From positions 62,001-126,000 of the forward strand of contig JAWLBX010000002.1 in assembly GCA_041687435.1 (NCBI GenBank): a stretch of DNA of 64,000 bases, read 5' to 3'. Every line of letters begins with the position of its first letter. Within the stretch, counting starts at the first letter, position 1. Positions 23,951-32,764 of the stretch are shown here, in pieces. The translations under genes and the position numbers were made by a program. The DNA is from JACKII01 sp041687435 (GTDB taxonomy: Bacteria > Pseudomonadota > Alphaproteobacteria > Bin95). The notes beneath the pieces were generated by a model. The model was not told where the DNA came from. It worked only from the letters and a program-made list of their open reading frames with translations, and did no database searches.

Positions 23951-24805
23951 ATGGCAGCGCTTGCCCCTTTTCTGTTCATCTGCCTGTGGTCCGGCGCGTT
24001 CATCGCTGTGCGCGCCGGGCTGCCTGATGTTTCGCCGCTGTTCTTTCTGGCGACCCGGTTTGTCATCGCCGGCACTCTGCTTGCCATCATCGTAACCGTA
24101 TGGCGGCCATACCGCTGGCGGGAGTTGAAGGGCAAGTGGGCGGTGACGGCACTGGCCGGCGTGTTGATCAACGGCGGCTATCTCTCCGCCGCCTATATCG
24201 CGATGACGGAGATCACGGGCGCGACCATGGCCCTGGTCGGCTCGCTGCAGCCGATCCTGGTTGCGGTGCTATCCGGCCCGATGCTGGGCGACCGGTTCCG
24301 GCCGGCGCAATGGCTCGGCTTCGCGCTGGGCACAGCGGGGGTGGCGCTGGTGGCAGGCATCAATATCCTGCAACTGGATACCGGCCCCGGCATGGCCTGG
24401 GCCATCGGTTCGGTCAGTTGCATGGTGCTCGGCACGTTGCTGTTTTCGCGCTACAGTAGGGGCGTACCGGCGGCCCATGCCAATGCCCTGCAACTGCTGG
24501 CCGCCGCCGTGTTCTGCACTTTCCTGACCCTGGCGTTCGAGGACGTGCATGTCGCCTGGACACCGGCAAGCATCGGCACACTGGTCTACCTGATCTTCGG
24601 CGTCTCGTTTGGCGGCATGGGGTTGTATCTCTACATGCTGAACAGCGGCACCGCCGGCAAGGTGGCAGCGAACTTCTACCTCACCCCGGGCCTGACGGCG
24701 ATTTTCGGATTCGTGCTGCTGGGCGAGACGCTGCCGCTTACGGCCCTGGCCGGTTTCGCCATGGCGATGCTGGGGCTATGGCTGATCCAGGGGCGGCGGT
24801 CTTAG
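23951..24805 (+). CDS. EamA/DMT family transporter
   Basis: 284 aa inner-membrane protein with about ten transmembrane helices arranged as two EamA repeats (about residues 5-130 and 145-280). Members export amino acids and other metabolites. Conserved small-residue helices such as LVGSLQPILVAVLSGPMLGDR and FYLTPGLTAIFGFVLLGE are typical. The ATG at 23951 starts the first helix. Its stop codon interlocks with that of the convergent EamA gene (4-base overlap). Confidence 0.85.
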   Translation: MAALAPFLFICLWSGAFIAVRAGLPDVSPLFFLATRFVIAGTLLAIIVTVWRPYRWRELKGKWAVTALAGVLINGGYLSAAYIAMTEITGATMALVGSLQPILVAVLSGPMLGDRFRPAQWLGFALGTAGVALVAGINILQLDTGPGMAWAIGSVSCMVLGTLLFSRYSRGVPAAHANALQLLAAAVFCTFLTLAFEDVHVAWTPASIGTLVYLIFGVSFGGMGLYLYMLNSGTAGKVAANFYLTPGLTAIFGFVLLGETLPLTALAGFAMAMLGLWLIQGRRS

Positions 24806-25680
24806 GGCCGGACCGCGCGCCGCTGCGACTCGCGCCAGATCACAAACAGGCCGCTACCGATGATCACGGCGCCGCCGATGATGGTATAGACGTCGGGCAA
24901 GTCGCCGAACATGAAATAACCAAGCAGCACACTGGCCACGATCCGCGTATAGTTGATCGGCGCCAGCAACGAGGCGTCGGCTAGGCGGAAGGCGTTGAAC
25001 ATGCATATGTGCGCCGCCAGGCCGACAAACCCGGCCAGAAACGCATAGCCAAATTGATGCAGCGTGATCGGCGTCCAGAAAAACGGCGCGGCCAGCACCG
25101 CACCCGCGGCCGCCACCACCTGCGTATAGAGCAGCGTCGTCATGGTGCCGTCCTGCCCGGCCAGCTTGCGCGTGATCAACTGGAACAGCGCGAAGAACAG
25201 GGCGGAACCGATGGGCAGCAGGGCCGCCCATTGAAACACCTCGCTGCCGGGCCGCACCACGACCATCGCGCCGGCAAGGCCGACCAGAACCGCTGCCCAG
25301 CGCCGCCAGCCGACGTTCTCGCCCAGCATCGGGCCGGCCAGCGCCACCATGAACAGGGGGCCGGTGAAGTTGATCACCGTCGCCTCCGCCAATGGCATGA
25401 ACTGCAATGCCGCGAAGATAAAGGTCAGCGAGCCCAGAATGCTGAGCCCGCGCAGAATCTGAAGGCCGGGGCGCTGCGTTTTGGCGAGCCGCCGCAAATT
25501 CTGCCGGGTCAGGGCGAAATACAGCATCAGCACGATCAGGACGCAGACCAGATACAGCCAGACCACCTGCGGGGCCGGCATGCTCTCGCCCAGCACCTTG
25601 GCCATGGCGTCGGCCAGCGCGATGAAGGACAGGCCCAGCGTGAAAATCAGAACGCCTGCGGCCGTGGGCGGGAGGATCAA
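24802..25680 (-). CDS. EamA/DMT family transporter
   Basis: 292 aa, about ten transmembrane helices in two EamA repeats. Blocks such as EATVINFTGPLFMVALAGPMLGE and LADASLLAPINYTRIVASVLLGY fit the S-adenosylmethionine/riboflavin-exporter-like branch of the superfamily, but the cargo is not known. It lies 16 bases downstream of the ThDP enzyme gene on the same strand and is likely cotranscribed. It is not a tandem duplicate of the convergent EamA gene; the sequences are clearly different. Confidence 0.85.
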   Translation of the reverse strand: MILPPTAAGVLIFTLGLSFIALADAMAKVLGESMPAPQVVWLYLVCVLIVLMLYFALTRQNLRRLAKTQRPGLQILRGLSILGSLTFIFAALQFMPLAEATVINFTGPLFMVALAGPMLGENVGWRRWAAVLVGLAGAMVVVRPGSEVFQWAALLPIGSALFFALFQLITRKLAGQDGTMTTLLYTQVVAAAGAVLAAPFFWTPITLHQFGYAFLAGFVGLAAHICMFNAFRLADASLLAPINYTRIVASVLLGYFMFGDLPDVYTIIGGAVIIGSGLFVIWRESQRRAVRP

Positions 25681-25696
25681 ATGAAGCGTCTCCCCG

Positions 25697-27346
25697 TCAC
25701 GTCCTGCCTTGCAGTGCGGTTAGCGTCGTCTGCGAGGTGTTGAGCTCCAGGCTGGTGCGCACTTCGATCACTACCGGCCCATCGGTCGCCATTGCCTCAC
25801 GCAGCACCGGCTCCACATCCTCCGGGTAGAGGATGCGCAGCCCTTTGGCACCGAAGGCAGCAGCGTAGGCCGCAAAGTCCGGATTGCGCAACGTCGTCAC
25901 CGGGTGGGCACGGTTCGGGAAGTGCGTTTCCTGGTGGAACCGGATCGTGCCGTAATGTTGGTTGTTGGCGACGATGATGCGCGGCTTGGCGCCCGTCAGC
26001 ATCGCGGTGGCCAGTTCCGAGCCAGTCATCAACGCGCCGCCATCGCCGCAGAAGCTGAACACCTGCCGGTCCGGAAATCGCAGCGAGGCGGCGACGCCAG
26101 CCGGAATGCCCATGCCCATCGCACCGATTTCGGAGCCAATCAGCAGCTGGGTGCGGCGGAAGCGGAAACGCTGGTGCAGCCAGCTCATGAAATTGCCCGC
26201 GTCCGAGGTGACGATTGCATCCGGCGGCGCCAGGCTGCTGAGCGTATCGACGACATGGGCAAAGTCGATGCCGTCATCGGCCTCCCGCGGGGCCACGGAA
26301 GCGCCGGCGATATAGGCATCGTGAGCCCGTTTGGTCCAGGCGGCACGGCTTGCGGGCGGCGGCGGCGCGTTGCGCCCGGCCAGGGCTTGCAGGAAGGCCG
26401 GTGCATCGGCCACCACAGCCCGGTCCGTGCGGTGACGCACGCCCAGCTCCGCCGGGTTCGGGTGGATGTGCACAAAGGTCTGGTTTTCGCCCGGAATGGT
26501 GTAGGCGAGGTTGGGGGCGCCGGTCAGCCGGGTGCCAATGGCAACGACCACATCGGCATCCCAGGCGGTGCGGCGCACATCCATCGGCGGGCGCACGCCC
26601 AGCTCGCCGGCATAGAGGGGGTGCTCGTGGTCGAACACATCCTGATGCTCATAGACCGGCATCACCGGCACCTGAAATGCCTCCGCCACCTGGGCCAGCA
26701 CATCCTTGGCGCGACCGGTGTGCTCACCGGCGATCAGGACCGGGCGTTCGGCGTTTGCGAGGAGTTCGGCCACCGCGGTCACGTCCTCTTCCGCCGCGCC
26801 CGGCCGGGCGACAGTCAGCGGATCGAGCGGCTTCGCCTCCGTCATCGCCTCCAGCACATCGGTCGGCAGCGCGACGATCACCGGGCCCGGCGTGCCGGAT
26901 TGCGCAACCTGGAACGCGCGGGCCGTGATCTCCGCAATGCGGTTCGGGTCGTTCACCTGCTCCACCCGCTTGGCCATGTCGGCAAAGGTCTTGGTGAAAT
27001 CCATTTCCTGGGTGTGCGTCTTGCCGATGCTGCGGGTGCCGACCTGGCCCAGCATCACCACCAGCGGCACGCCGCCCTGATGCGCCGAATGAATGGCGAC
27101 GCTGGCATTGGTAGCGCCTGGTCCGCGGCTCGCGAACACAACGCCAGGGCGTCCGGTGCATTTCGAATCCGCCACGGCCATGAAAGCCGCCCCGCCCTCA
27201 TGCCGGCACGAGACAATCTCCATCGCCGGGTCGTCCACCAGCGCGTCCATCACGGCCAGATAGCTTTCCCCCGGCACACAGAAAGCGCGGTCGACGTCGT
27301 GACGGCGCAAGGTTTCGACCAGAACTTGGGCGGCGGTTTGCGGCAT
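25697..27346 (-). CDS. Thiamine diphosphate-dependent enzyme, acetolactate synthase-like
   Basis: 549 aa ThDP enzyme with the three-domain layout of the acetohydroxyacid synthase/benzoylformate decarboxylase superfamily. The cofactor-activating Glu is E50 (CRHEGGAAF). The C-terminal ThDP/Mg2+ motif begins FCGDGGALMTG and ends IIVANNQHYG. No small regulatory subunit gene lies nearby, so a catabolic or decarboxylase-type role is more likely than valine synthesis. The ATG at 27346 has GAGGA upstream. It is followed by an EamA exporter. Confidence 0.88.
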   Translation of the reverse strand: MPQTAAQVLVETLRRHDVDRAFCVPGESYLAVMDALVDDPAMEIVSCRHEGGAAFMAVADSKCTGRPGVVFASRGPGATNASVAIHSAHQGGVPLVVMLGQVGTRSIGKTHTQEMDFTKTFADMAKRVEQVNDPNRIAEITARAFQVAQSGTPGPVIVALPTDVLEAMTEAKPLDPLTVARPGAAEEDVTAVAELLANAERPVLIAGEHTGRAKDVLAQVAEAFQVPVMPVYEHQDVFDHEHPLYAGELGVRPPMDVRRTAWDADVVVAIGTRLTGAPNLAYTIPGENQTFVHIHPNPAELGVRHRTDRAVVADAPAFLQALAGRNAPPPPASRAAWTKRAHDAYIAGASVAPREADDGIDFAHVVDTLSSLAPPDAIVTSDAGNFMSWLHQRFRFRRTQLLIGSEIGAMGMGIPAGVAASLRFPDRQVFSFCGDGGALMTGSELATAMLTGAKPRIIVANNQHYGTIRFHQETHFPNRAHPVTTLRNPDFAAYAAAFGAKGLRILYPEDVEPVLREAMATDGPVVIEVRTSLELNTSQTTLTALQGRT

Positions 27347-27511
27347 CGTTTTCCTCACATTTGACAAAGCGGCTGGGTGCGCGAAGGCTGGAAGATTAGC
27401 TACCATGCCCCTATCTTTGGGAGTCCGCAACGGCTGCGCCCTGGCGAGCCGATGGCATATCCGGTACACTGGCGCCGATTACGCCGGTATTCGAAAAATT
27501 AAGGAATCATC

Positions 27512-27841
27512 ATGGAGGCGCGGAACGCAAAATTTCAAATCGGGCAGGTGGTGCGCCATCGGCGCTTCCCTTTCCGCGGCGTGATTTTCGATGTCGACCC
27601 TACATTTTCCAACAGCGAGGAATGGTGGCTTTCTATCCCGGAGGAAGTCCGGCCGCGCAAGGACCAGCCCTTCTATCACCTGTTCGCGGAAAACTCCGAG
27701 ACCACCTACATCGCCTATGTCTCCGAGCAGAACCTGCTGGTGGATGACAGCGGCAAGCCGGTGCGTCATCCGGATGTCGCCAGCGTGTTTTCCGGCATGG
27801 AAGGCGGGCACTACATCCTGCGGGCCGAGCACGCACACTGA
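27512..27841 (+). CDS. hspQ: Heat shock protein HspQ
   Basis: 109 aa HspQ (YccV-type hemimethylated-DNA-binding fold) protein, known in E. coli as a Lon specificity enhancer that promotes degradation of DnaA and other clients. Characteristic blocks are KFQIGQVVRHRRFPFRGVIFDV and QPFYHLFAENSETTYIAYVSEQNL. AAGGA precedes the ATG. A small GCCGCA/TGCGGC hairpin follows the stop (27851-27866) but lacks a T-run. Divergent from the ThDP enzyme. Confidence 0.93.
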   Translation: MEARNAKFQIGQVVRHRRFPFRGVIFDVDPTFSNSEEWWLSIPEEVRPRKDQPFYHLFAENSETTYIAYVSEQNLLVDDSGKPVRHPDVASVFSGMEGGHYILRAEHAH

Positions 27842-27937
27842 GCCTCGCGGGCCGCAACTTTGCGGCATAGCCCTGCAGGCGCATCGCGGCTAGAATCGCC
27901 ACCAATTATCGAATCTGTACAAGGAAACGCCATCACG

Positions 27938-29104
27938 ATGCGAGCGTTTGAAGGTATCCGCGTGTTCGACGCTACCCAGGGCGTTGCAGGGCCCCATTGC
28001 GCCATGCTGCTGGCCCAACATGGCGCCGACGTCGTCAAGGTGGAACCCATCGCCGGGGATTGGGGCCGTGCCATCGGCAAGAAGCATGGCGAACATTCGG
28101 CCTATGGGCTGTCCGTCAACCGCGGCAAGCGCTCCATCGCGCTGGACCTCAAACACCCGGAAGGCATCGAGATTGCACAGAAACTGGCGTTCGAGGCCGA
28201 CGTGGTGCTGGAAAGCTTCCGTCCCGGTGTCATGGGCCGGTTCGGGCTGGACTATGCCAGCGTCAAGGCGAAGAACCCCAGCGTGGTGTATCTCTCCGTT
28301 ACCGGCTACGGCCAGCAAGGCCCGTACAGCAACCGCCCGGTGACCGATTCGGTGATCCAGGCCTACAGCGGCTGGATGTCGATCAACCGGGACAAGGACG
28401 GCCTGCCGCAGCGCATCTCCATCATCGCCATCGACGTGATGACCGGCCTTTATGCCTTCCAGGCTGTCGCTCCGACGCTGTTCCTGCGCAGCCGCACCGG
28501 CGAGGGCCAGTATCTGGACGTGCCGCTCGCCGCCGCCGCCGCTGCGTTCCAGGCCGGCAAGATGATCGAATATAGGCTGGAAGGCGCGGAGCCCTCGGTG
28601 CTGGGCGCACCGCTCGGCACGTTCAAGACCAGCGACGGCTTCATCAACATGAACGCCCGGCGCGATGCGCATTTCCTGGCGTTCTGCGACATGATCGGTC
28701 AGCCGGAATGGAAGAACGACCCGCGCTTCGCCACCCAGGAAAGCCGGATCGCGAACGAGGCCGCGCTGATGGCGGTCATCCGCCCGGCCATGGAAACCAA
28801 GACCAGCGACGAATGGCTGACCCTGCTGGAGGCCGCCGATATTCTGGCCGCCAAGGTCAACGACTATGGCGACCTGTTCGAGGATCCGCAGGTGAAGGCG
28901 GTGGATCAGATCGTCTGGCTGGACCAGAAAGGCTTCGACCACCCGCTGCCGGTGCCACAGATTCCCGGTCAGCCGCAAATCGAACCCGGCAGCTTCCTGG
29001 CCCACGTGCCGGTGCCGGGCGAACAGACGGACGAAATTCTGGCCGAAATAGGCTACGACGCCAGCCGGATTTCGGCATTACGTGCAGACAAAGCGATTCG
29101 CTGA
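27938..29104 (+). CDS. CaiB/BaiF family CoA-transferase
   Basis: 388 aa family III CoA-transferase that moves CoA between carboxylic acids. The N-terminus (FEGIRVFDATQGVAGPHCAMLLAQHGADVVKVE) and NRGKRSIALDLKHPEG are diagnostic. Asp137 (RPVTDSVIQAYSG) is the likely catalytic aspartate. AAGGAA precedes the ATG. A hairpin and then a TRAP binding-protein gene follow on the same strand, suggesting uptake and activation of an organic acid. Substrate unknown. Confidence 0.9.
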   Translation: MRAFEGIRVFDATQGVAGPHCAMLLAQHGADVVKVEPIAGDWGRAIGKKHGEHSAYGLSVNRGKRSIALDLKHPEGIEIAQKLAFEADVVLESFRPGVMGRFGLDYASVKAKNPSVVYLSVTGYGQQGPYSNRPVTDSVIQAYSGWMSINRDKDGLPQRISIIAIDVMTGLYAFQAVAPTLFLRSRTGEGQYLDVPLAAAAAAFQAGKMIEYRLEGAEPSVLGAPLGTFKTSDGFINMNARRDAHFLAFCDMIGQPEWKNDPRFATQESRIANEAALMAVIRPAMETKTSDEWLTLLEAADILAAKVNDYGDLFEDPQVKAVDQIVWLDQKGFDHPLPVPQIPGQPQIEPGSFLAHVPVPGEQTDEILAEIGYDASRISALRADKAIR

Positions 29105-29124
29105 GCCCTGCCGGCAACATGAAT

Positions 29125-29156
29125 GCCCCGGCATTCGGCCTTGGCCCGAATGGGGC
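29125..29156 (+). terminator. Hairpin between CoA-transferase and TRAP gene
   Basis: CATTCGG (29132-29138) pairs with CCGAATG (29146-29152), and GCCC (29125-29128) pairs with GGGC (29153-29156) across a bulge. There is no T-tract. It may attenuate or stabilise the mRNA between the two genes. Confidence 0.3.
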
Positions 29157-29182
29157 CGCAAACCCCAGAGGGAGAATGACCG

Positions 29183-30214
29183 ATGCGCAGGATCATAGCA
29201 GCCGCCCTGGCTGCCATGGCCGGCATTGCCGTCGCCACGGCGGCCAATGCCGCAACCAAGCTCTCCCTGCAAACGGCCATGCTGGCCGACAGCTTCTCGC
29301 TCACCTATCTGAACGAGGTGTGGGTGCCGAAGCTGGAGCAGATGACCGATGGCAATCTCAAGATCGAGATTCTGCCCTCGCAGGCCGTTGCCCCACACCA
29401 TGAGACCCCGGGCGCTGTCGCCGCCGGCATTCTGCAGGGAGACCTGAATGCCATCGCCTATTTCACCGGCAAGGATAAAGGCTTTGCTTTGCTGGGCGAC
29501 CTGATCGCCGGTTACGAAACCACGGAGCAGGCACAGATGTTCTGCCGCTTCGGCGGCGGGCGTGAGGTGCTGCAACGCCTCTACGACAAGCTGTTCCCCA
29601 GAAACATTCACGTCGTCGGCTGCGGCCCCTTCGCGAGGGAGGCGCTGGTATCATCGGTGCCGATCCGCAGCCTGGACGATTTCGAGGGGCTGAAAATCCG
29701 CGCGCCAGAGGGATTGGCGGCGGCGCTGCTTGCCCGGCTGGGTGCCCAACCGGCCATCATGCCCTTGCCGGATGTCTATGGGGCGCTCGAACGGAAGGCC
29801 ATCGATGCCGCCGACGCCTCCAGCTATGCCAACAACAGCCGGCTGGGCTTGCACCGGCTGGCCAAATATCCTCTGTTCCCGGGCATTTACTCAATGCCGG
29901 TGTTCCAGTTCACGATCAACCGGACCATCTGGGAAAACATCGGCCCGGAAGGCCGCGCAGCCCTGGAAACCTGGTATCATGCTGCCTGGACGGATATGAC
30001 CCGCGCGGCCACGATTGAGGACCGCAAGGCGGTCTCCAGAGACTTGGCCGCCGGCCACGGCATCGAAGTGATCGAGTGGCCGGAGGCAGAGCGCGCACGG
30101 CTCCGCCAGATCGCGGCGGAGGTTTGGGCGGATGCCGCCAGGGAAAGCGAGTTCGCCAAGGCCGCCTATGACGCACACCTTGCGTTTATGAAGGAATACG
30201 GCCTGCTCGATTAG
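29183..30214 (+). CDS. TRAP transporter substrate-binding protein, DctP type
   Basis: 343 aa periplasmic solute receptor. It has a cleavable signal peptide (about residues 1-24, ending AANA) and a DctP fold with the conserved ligand-carboxylate Arg in FEGLKIRAPEG and the YGALERKAIDAADAS block. Members bind organic acids for a DctQM membrane pair, but no dctQ or dctM gene is in the window, so it is an orphan or works with a distant permease. The upstream CoA-transferase suggests a carboxylate ligand. Confidence 0.88.
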   Translation: MRRIIAAALAAMAGIAVATAANAATKLSLQTAMLADSFSLTYLNEVWVPKLEQMTDGNLKIEILPSQAVAPHHETPGAVAAGILQGDLNAIAYFTGKDKGFALLGDLIAGYETTEQAQMFCRFGGGREVLQRLYDKLFPRNIHVVGCGPFAREALVSSVPIRSLDDFEGLKIRAPEGLAAALLARLGAQPAIMPLPDVYGALERKAIDAADASSYANNSRLGLHRLAKYPLFPGIYSMPVFQFTINRTIWENIGPEGRAALETWYHAAWTDMTRAATIEDRKAVSRDLAAGHGIEVIEWPEAERARLRQIAAEVWADAARESEFAKAAYDAHLAFMKEYGLLD

Positions 30215-30227
30215 GCCGCCGCCCGGC

Positions 30228-30965
30228 TCAGGGCAGCCCGCCGGCGATGCGCAGATTGGCACCGCTGGTATAGCTGGCCTCGTCCGACAGCAGGTAGGCG
30301 ACGCCGTGGGCGATTTCCTCCGGCGTGCCGGCGCGCTTCATCGGCAGTCCGGGCACGCGGCGGGCCAGTTCGTCCGGCCCGGGCATGTCGGTGGCGATCA
30401 GGCCCGGCGACAGCGTGTTGACGCGAATGCCGTCCGCCACCAATTCCTGGCTCAGACCGACGGTCATGGAATTGACCGCCCCCTTGGTCATGGCATAGAG
30501 GATGGAATTGTTCGGCGAGCCACGGTGCGCGGCGCCGCTGGAAATATTGCAGATCACACCACCCTTGCCGCCGTGTCGCGTGCTCATGCGCAGGATTGCC
30601 TGCTGCGTCGGGTAGATATAGCCCTTCACGTTGACCGCCAGCATCCGGTCCACGGTCTCTTGGCTCATATCCTCGAACCGGCCGCGCTCGGTAATCACGC
30701 TGGCATTGTTGACCAGGTGCGTAACCGGACCCAGTTCGCGGTCCACCGTCTCGAACATCGCGCGCACCGCGTCCGGGTCGCCGATATCCGCCTTGACGGC
30801 GATCGCCTTGCCGCCCGCGTTCAGAATATCGGCTGCGACCGCGGCCGCAGCCTCCGAATTGCCGGCATAGTTGATGGCAACGTCATAGCCCTTGCCGGCC
30901 AGCAGCCGGGCACAGGCGGCACCGATGCCGCGGCTTCCGCCGGTGATCAGAACGATTTTGGTCAT
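30228..30965 (-). CDS. SDR family oxidoreductase
   Basis: 245 aa short-chain dehydrogenase/reductase. It has the NAD(P)-binding TGGSRGIG (8-15), NNAS (86-89), and the catalytic Ser142/143 with Y157-AMT-K161. The arginine after TGGS favours NADP(H). The C-terminal YTSGANLRIAGG is typical of FabG-like members. The ATG at 30965 gives the standard N-terminus. It is divergent from a flavin reductase across 85 bases; substrate unknown. Confidence 0.92.
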   Translation of the reverse strand: MTKIVLITGGSRGIGAACARLLAGKGYDVAINYAGNSEAAAAVAADILNAGGKAIAVKADIGDPDAVRAMFETVDRELGPVTHLVNNASVITERGRFEDMSQETVDRMLAVNVKGYIYPTQQAILRMSTRHGGKGGVICNISSGAAHRGSPNNSILYAMTKGAVNSMTVGLSQELVADGIRVNTLSPGLIATDMPGPDELARRVPGLPMKRAGTPEEIAHGVAYLLSDEASYTSGANLRIAGGLP

Positions 30966-31050
30966 GGAAGAACGGCACCTTGATTGCAGCGGGAACGGAA
31001 ACACTCTAATCCTGACAGCCAACCGCCCACAGCCTGCGGAGGCAAGCCCC

Positions 31051-31722
31051 ATGTCCCATTATTTCATCGAAAACCCGCGTGAGCACGGCCTGAAGTTCAA
31101 TCCGTTCAAGGCGCTGGTGGCGCCGCGGCCCATCGCCTGGGTTTCGACCGTCAGCGCCAAGGGCGTGGTGAACCTGGCTCCGTACAGCTTTTTCAATGCC
31201 GTGTCGGATGCGCCGCCGATGATCGTGTTCGCGCCGAACAATCCGCGCCCGGGCGGCGGCGCCAAGGACACGCTGGCCAACCTGGAGCAGACGGGCGAAT
31301 TCGTCGTCAATCTCTGCAATTACGACCTGCGCGAAGCGATGAACGAAAGCTCCGCCCATGTCGACCCGGACGTGGACGAGTTCGAACTGGCAGGATTGAC
31401 CAAGGCCGACTGCCACCATGTGAAAGTGCCGCGCGTTGCGGAAGCTCCGGCTGCGCTGGAATGCAAATTCCTGTTCCGCACCCGCCTGCCCTCCTGGCAT
31501 CCGAAGGTCGAAAACAATGTGGTTTTTGGCGAGGTGAAGGGCATCCACATTGCCGAAAACATTCTGAAGGATGGCCTGGTCGATATGGCGGCCTATCAGC
31601 CGCTCGCCCGGCTCGGCTACATGGATTACTCGGTCGTGCGCGAGGTGTTTTCGATGGATCGGCCGGATGGCGACCTCGCGTCCTATGAAAGCTCGAAAAA
31701 GGCGCGCCGCGCGGCCGAGTGA
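31051..31722 (+). CDS. Flavin reductase-like domain protein
   Basis: 223 aa FMN-binding split-barrel protein of the flavin reductase family. The signature PRPIAWVSTVSAKGVVNLAPYSFFNAVSDAPPM spans the FMN phosphate site, and GEFVVNLCNYDL is also conserved. Such proteins supply reduced flavin to two-component monooxygenases or act as reductases. The two LLM-type flavin oxygenases elsewhere in this window are possible clients, but nothing links them directly. GCGGAGG lies upstream of the ATG. Confidence 0.88.
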   Translation: MSHYFIENPREHGLKFNPFKALVAPRPIAWVSTVSAKGVVNLAPYSFFNAVSDAPPMIVFAPNNPRPGGGAKDTLANLEQTGEFVVNLCNYDLREAMNESSAHVDPDVDEFELAGLTKADCHHVKVPRVAEAPAALECKFLFRTRLPSWHPKVENNVVFGEVKGIHIAENILKDGLVDMAAYQPLARLGYMDYSVVREVFSMDRPDGDLASYESSKKARRAAE

Positions 31723-31920
31723 GCCGCGCCTGTTACGAAAGTTTCATGCAACGCAGCATGGACAGGCGGCGAATCCGCTGGCCTCATGACCGTATTGTCA
31801 TTGCAAACGTCGTGAGGGAAGCCGCTTGCCTGCACCGCCGCTGACCGCAGACTTGGCCATGCCCTGGCCGCTGCTTCCGGCCTTGCCCCTTGCAGCGCTG
31901 TCCCTCCCATCCGCTTCTTG

Positions 31921-31968
31921 CGCCGCCCGGCCCCTGGCCCGGCGGCGTTTTTCTTGGGGCAAGGCCCC
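31921..31968 (+). terminator. Tandem terminator-like hairpins in the phoH leader
   Basis: CGCCGCC (31921-31927) pairs with GGCGGCG (31941-31947), with a GGCC/GGCC inner stem, and is followed directly by TTTTTCTT. A second short hairpin, GGGGC-AAG-GCCCC (31956-31968), is followed by TTT and lies 21 bases before the phoH start. CCTTGCCCC at 31881-31889 can pair with 31956-31964 as an alternative to the second hairpin. Confidence 0.55.
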
Positions 31969-31989
31969 TTTCCAGCAGGAGAAGCCTTC

Positions 31990-32748
31990 ATGGGTAAGAA
32001 AGCGGCGCGTCAGCAGGTGACCCATCTGGACGATGTGCGCGAGCACCGGGAATTCCAGGAAACCCGCTTCCTGAAGCGCACCGGCTGGGACCCCCTGGCC
32101 AGCGTGGACGAGCAACGTGACCGGCGCTATGTCCGCCATGTCCGCCCCATGTCCGACAATCAGCGCCTATTGATGGAGGCGGTTGCCTCGCACAGCCTGA
32201 CCTTCGCCATCGGCCCGGCCGGCACGGGCAAGACCTATCTGGCCATTGCACAGGCGGTGGAAGCGCTGGAGAAAGGCTCGGTCGGCCGTATCGTCCTGAC
32301 CCGCCCGGCGGTGGAAGCGGGCGAACATCTGGGCTTCCTGCCCGGTGCGCTGGAAGACAAGCTGGATCCCTATATGCGCCCGCTCTTCGATGCGCTGGGC
32401 GAGCGGCTGGGCGGCAAGCGGCTGCGGCAGATGATGGGCGACGGCACCATCGAAATCGCACCGGTCGCCTACATGCGCGGGCGCACGCTCAACAATGCCT
32501 TCATCGTCGTGGACGAGGCGCAGAACTGCACGTATCAGCAGATCAAAATGTTGCTCACCCGCCTTGGCTGGCACTCAACCATGGTTGTGACGGGCGACCC
32601 GGAACAGACCGACCTGCTGCCGGAATTGTCCGGTCTGGCGGATATCGCAGGCCGCATGGATGCCCTGGACCGGGTTGCCGTCGTCCGCATGACGCGCGAG
32701 GACGTGATACGCCACCCCCTGGTCGCGGAGATGCTGGAGATTTTGTGA
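31990..32748 (+). CDS. PhoH family ATPase
   Basis: 252 aa P-loop protein of the PhoH family. Walker A is GPAGTGKT (75-82) and Walker B is FIVVDEAQN. SDNQ (55-58) is a typical Q-motif-like start and MRGRTLNNAF is conserved. It lacks the long N-terminal domain of PhoH/YbeZ, so it is the short form (E. coli PhoH size class). Role in RNA metabolism or phosphate response is presumed from family members. AGGAGA precedes the ATG, and the leader carries terminator-like hairpins. Confidence 0.9.
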   Translation: MGKKAARQQVTHLDDVREHREFQETRFLKRTGWDPLASVDEQRDRRYVRHVRPMSDNQRLLMEAVASHSLTFAIGPAGTGKTYLAIAQAVEALEKGSVGRIVLTRPAVEAGEHLGFLPGALEDKLDPYMRPLFDALGERLGGKRLRQMMGDGTIEIAPVAYMRGRTLNNAFIVVDEAQNCTYQQIKMLLTRLGWHSTMVVTGDPEQTDLLPELSGLADIAGRMDALDRVAVVRMTREDVIRHPLVAEMLEIL

Positions 32749-32764
32749 TCCGCCCGGTGCCGCC

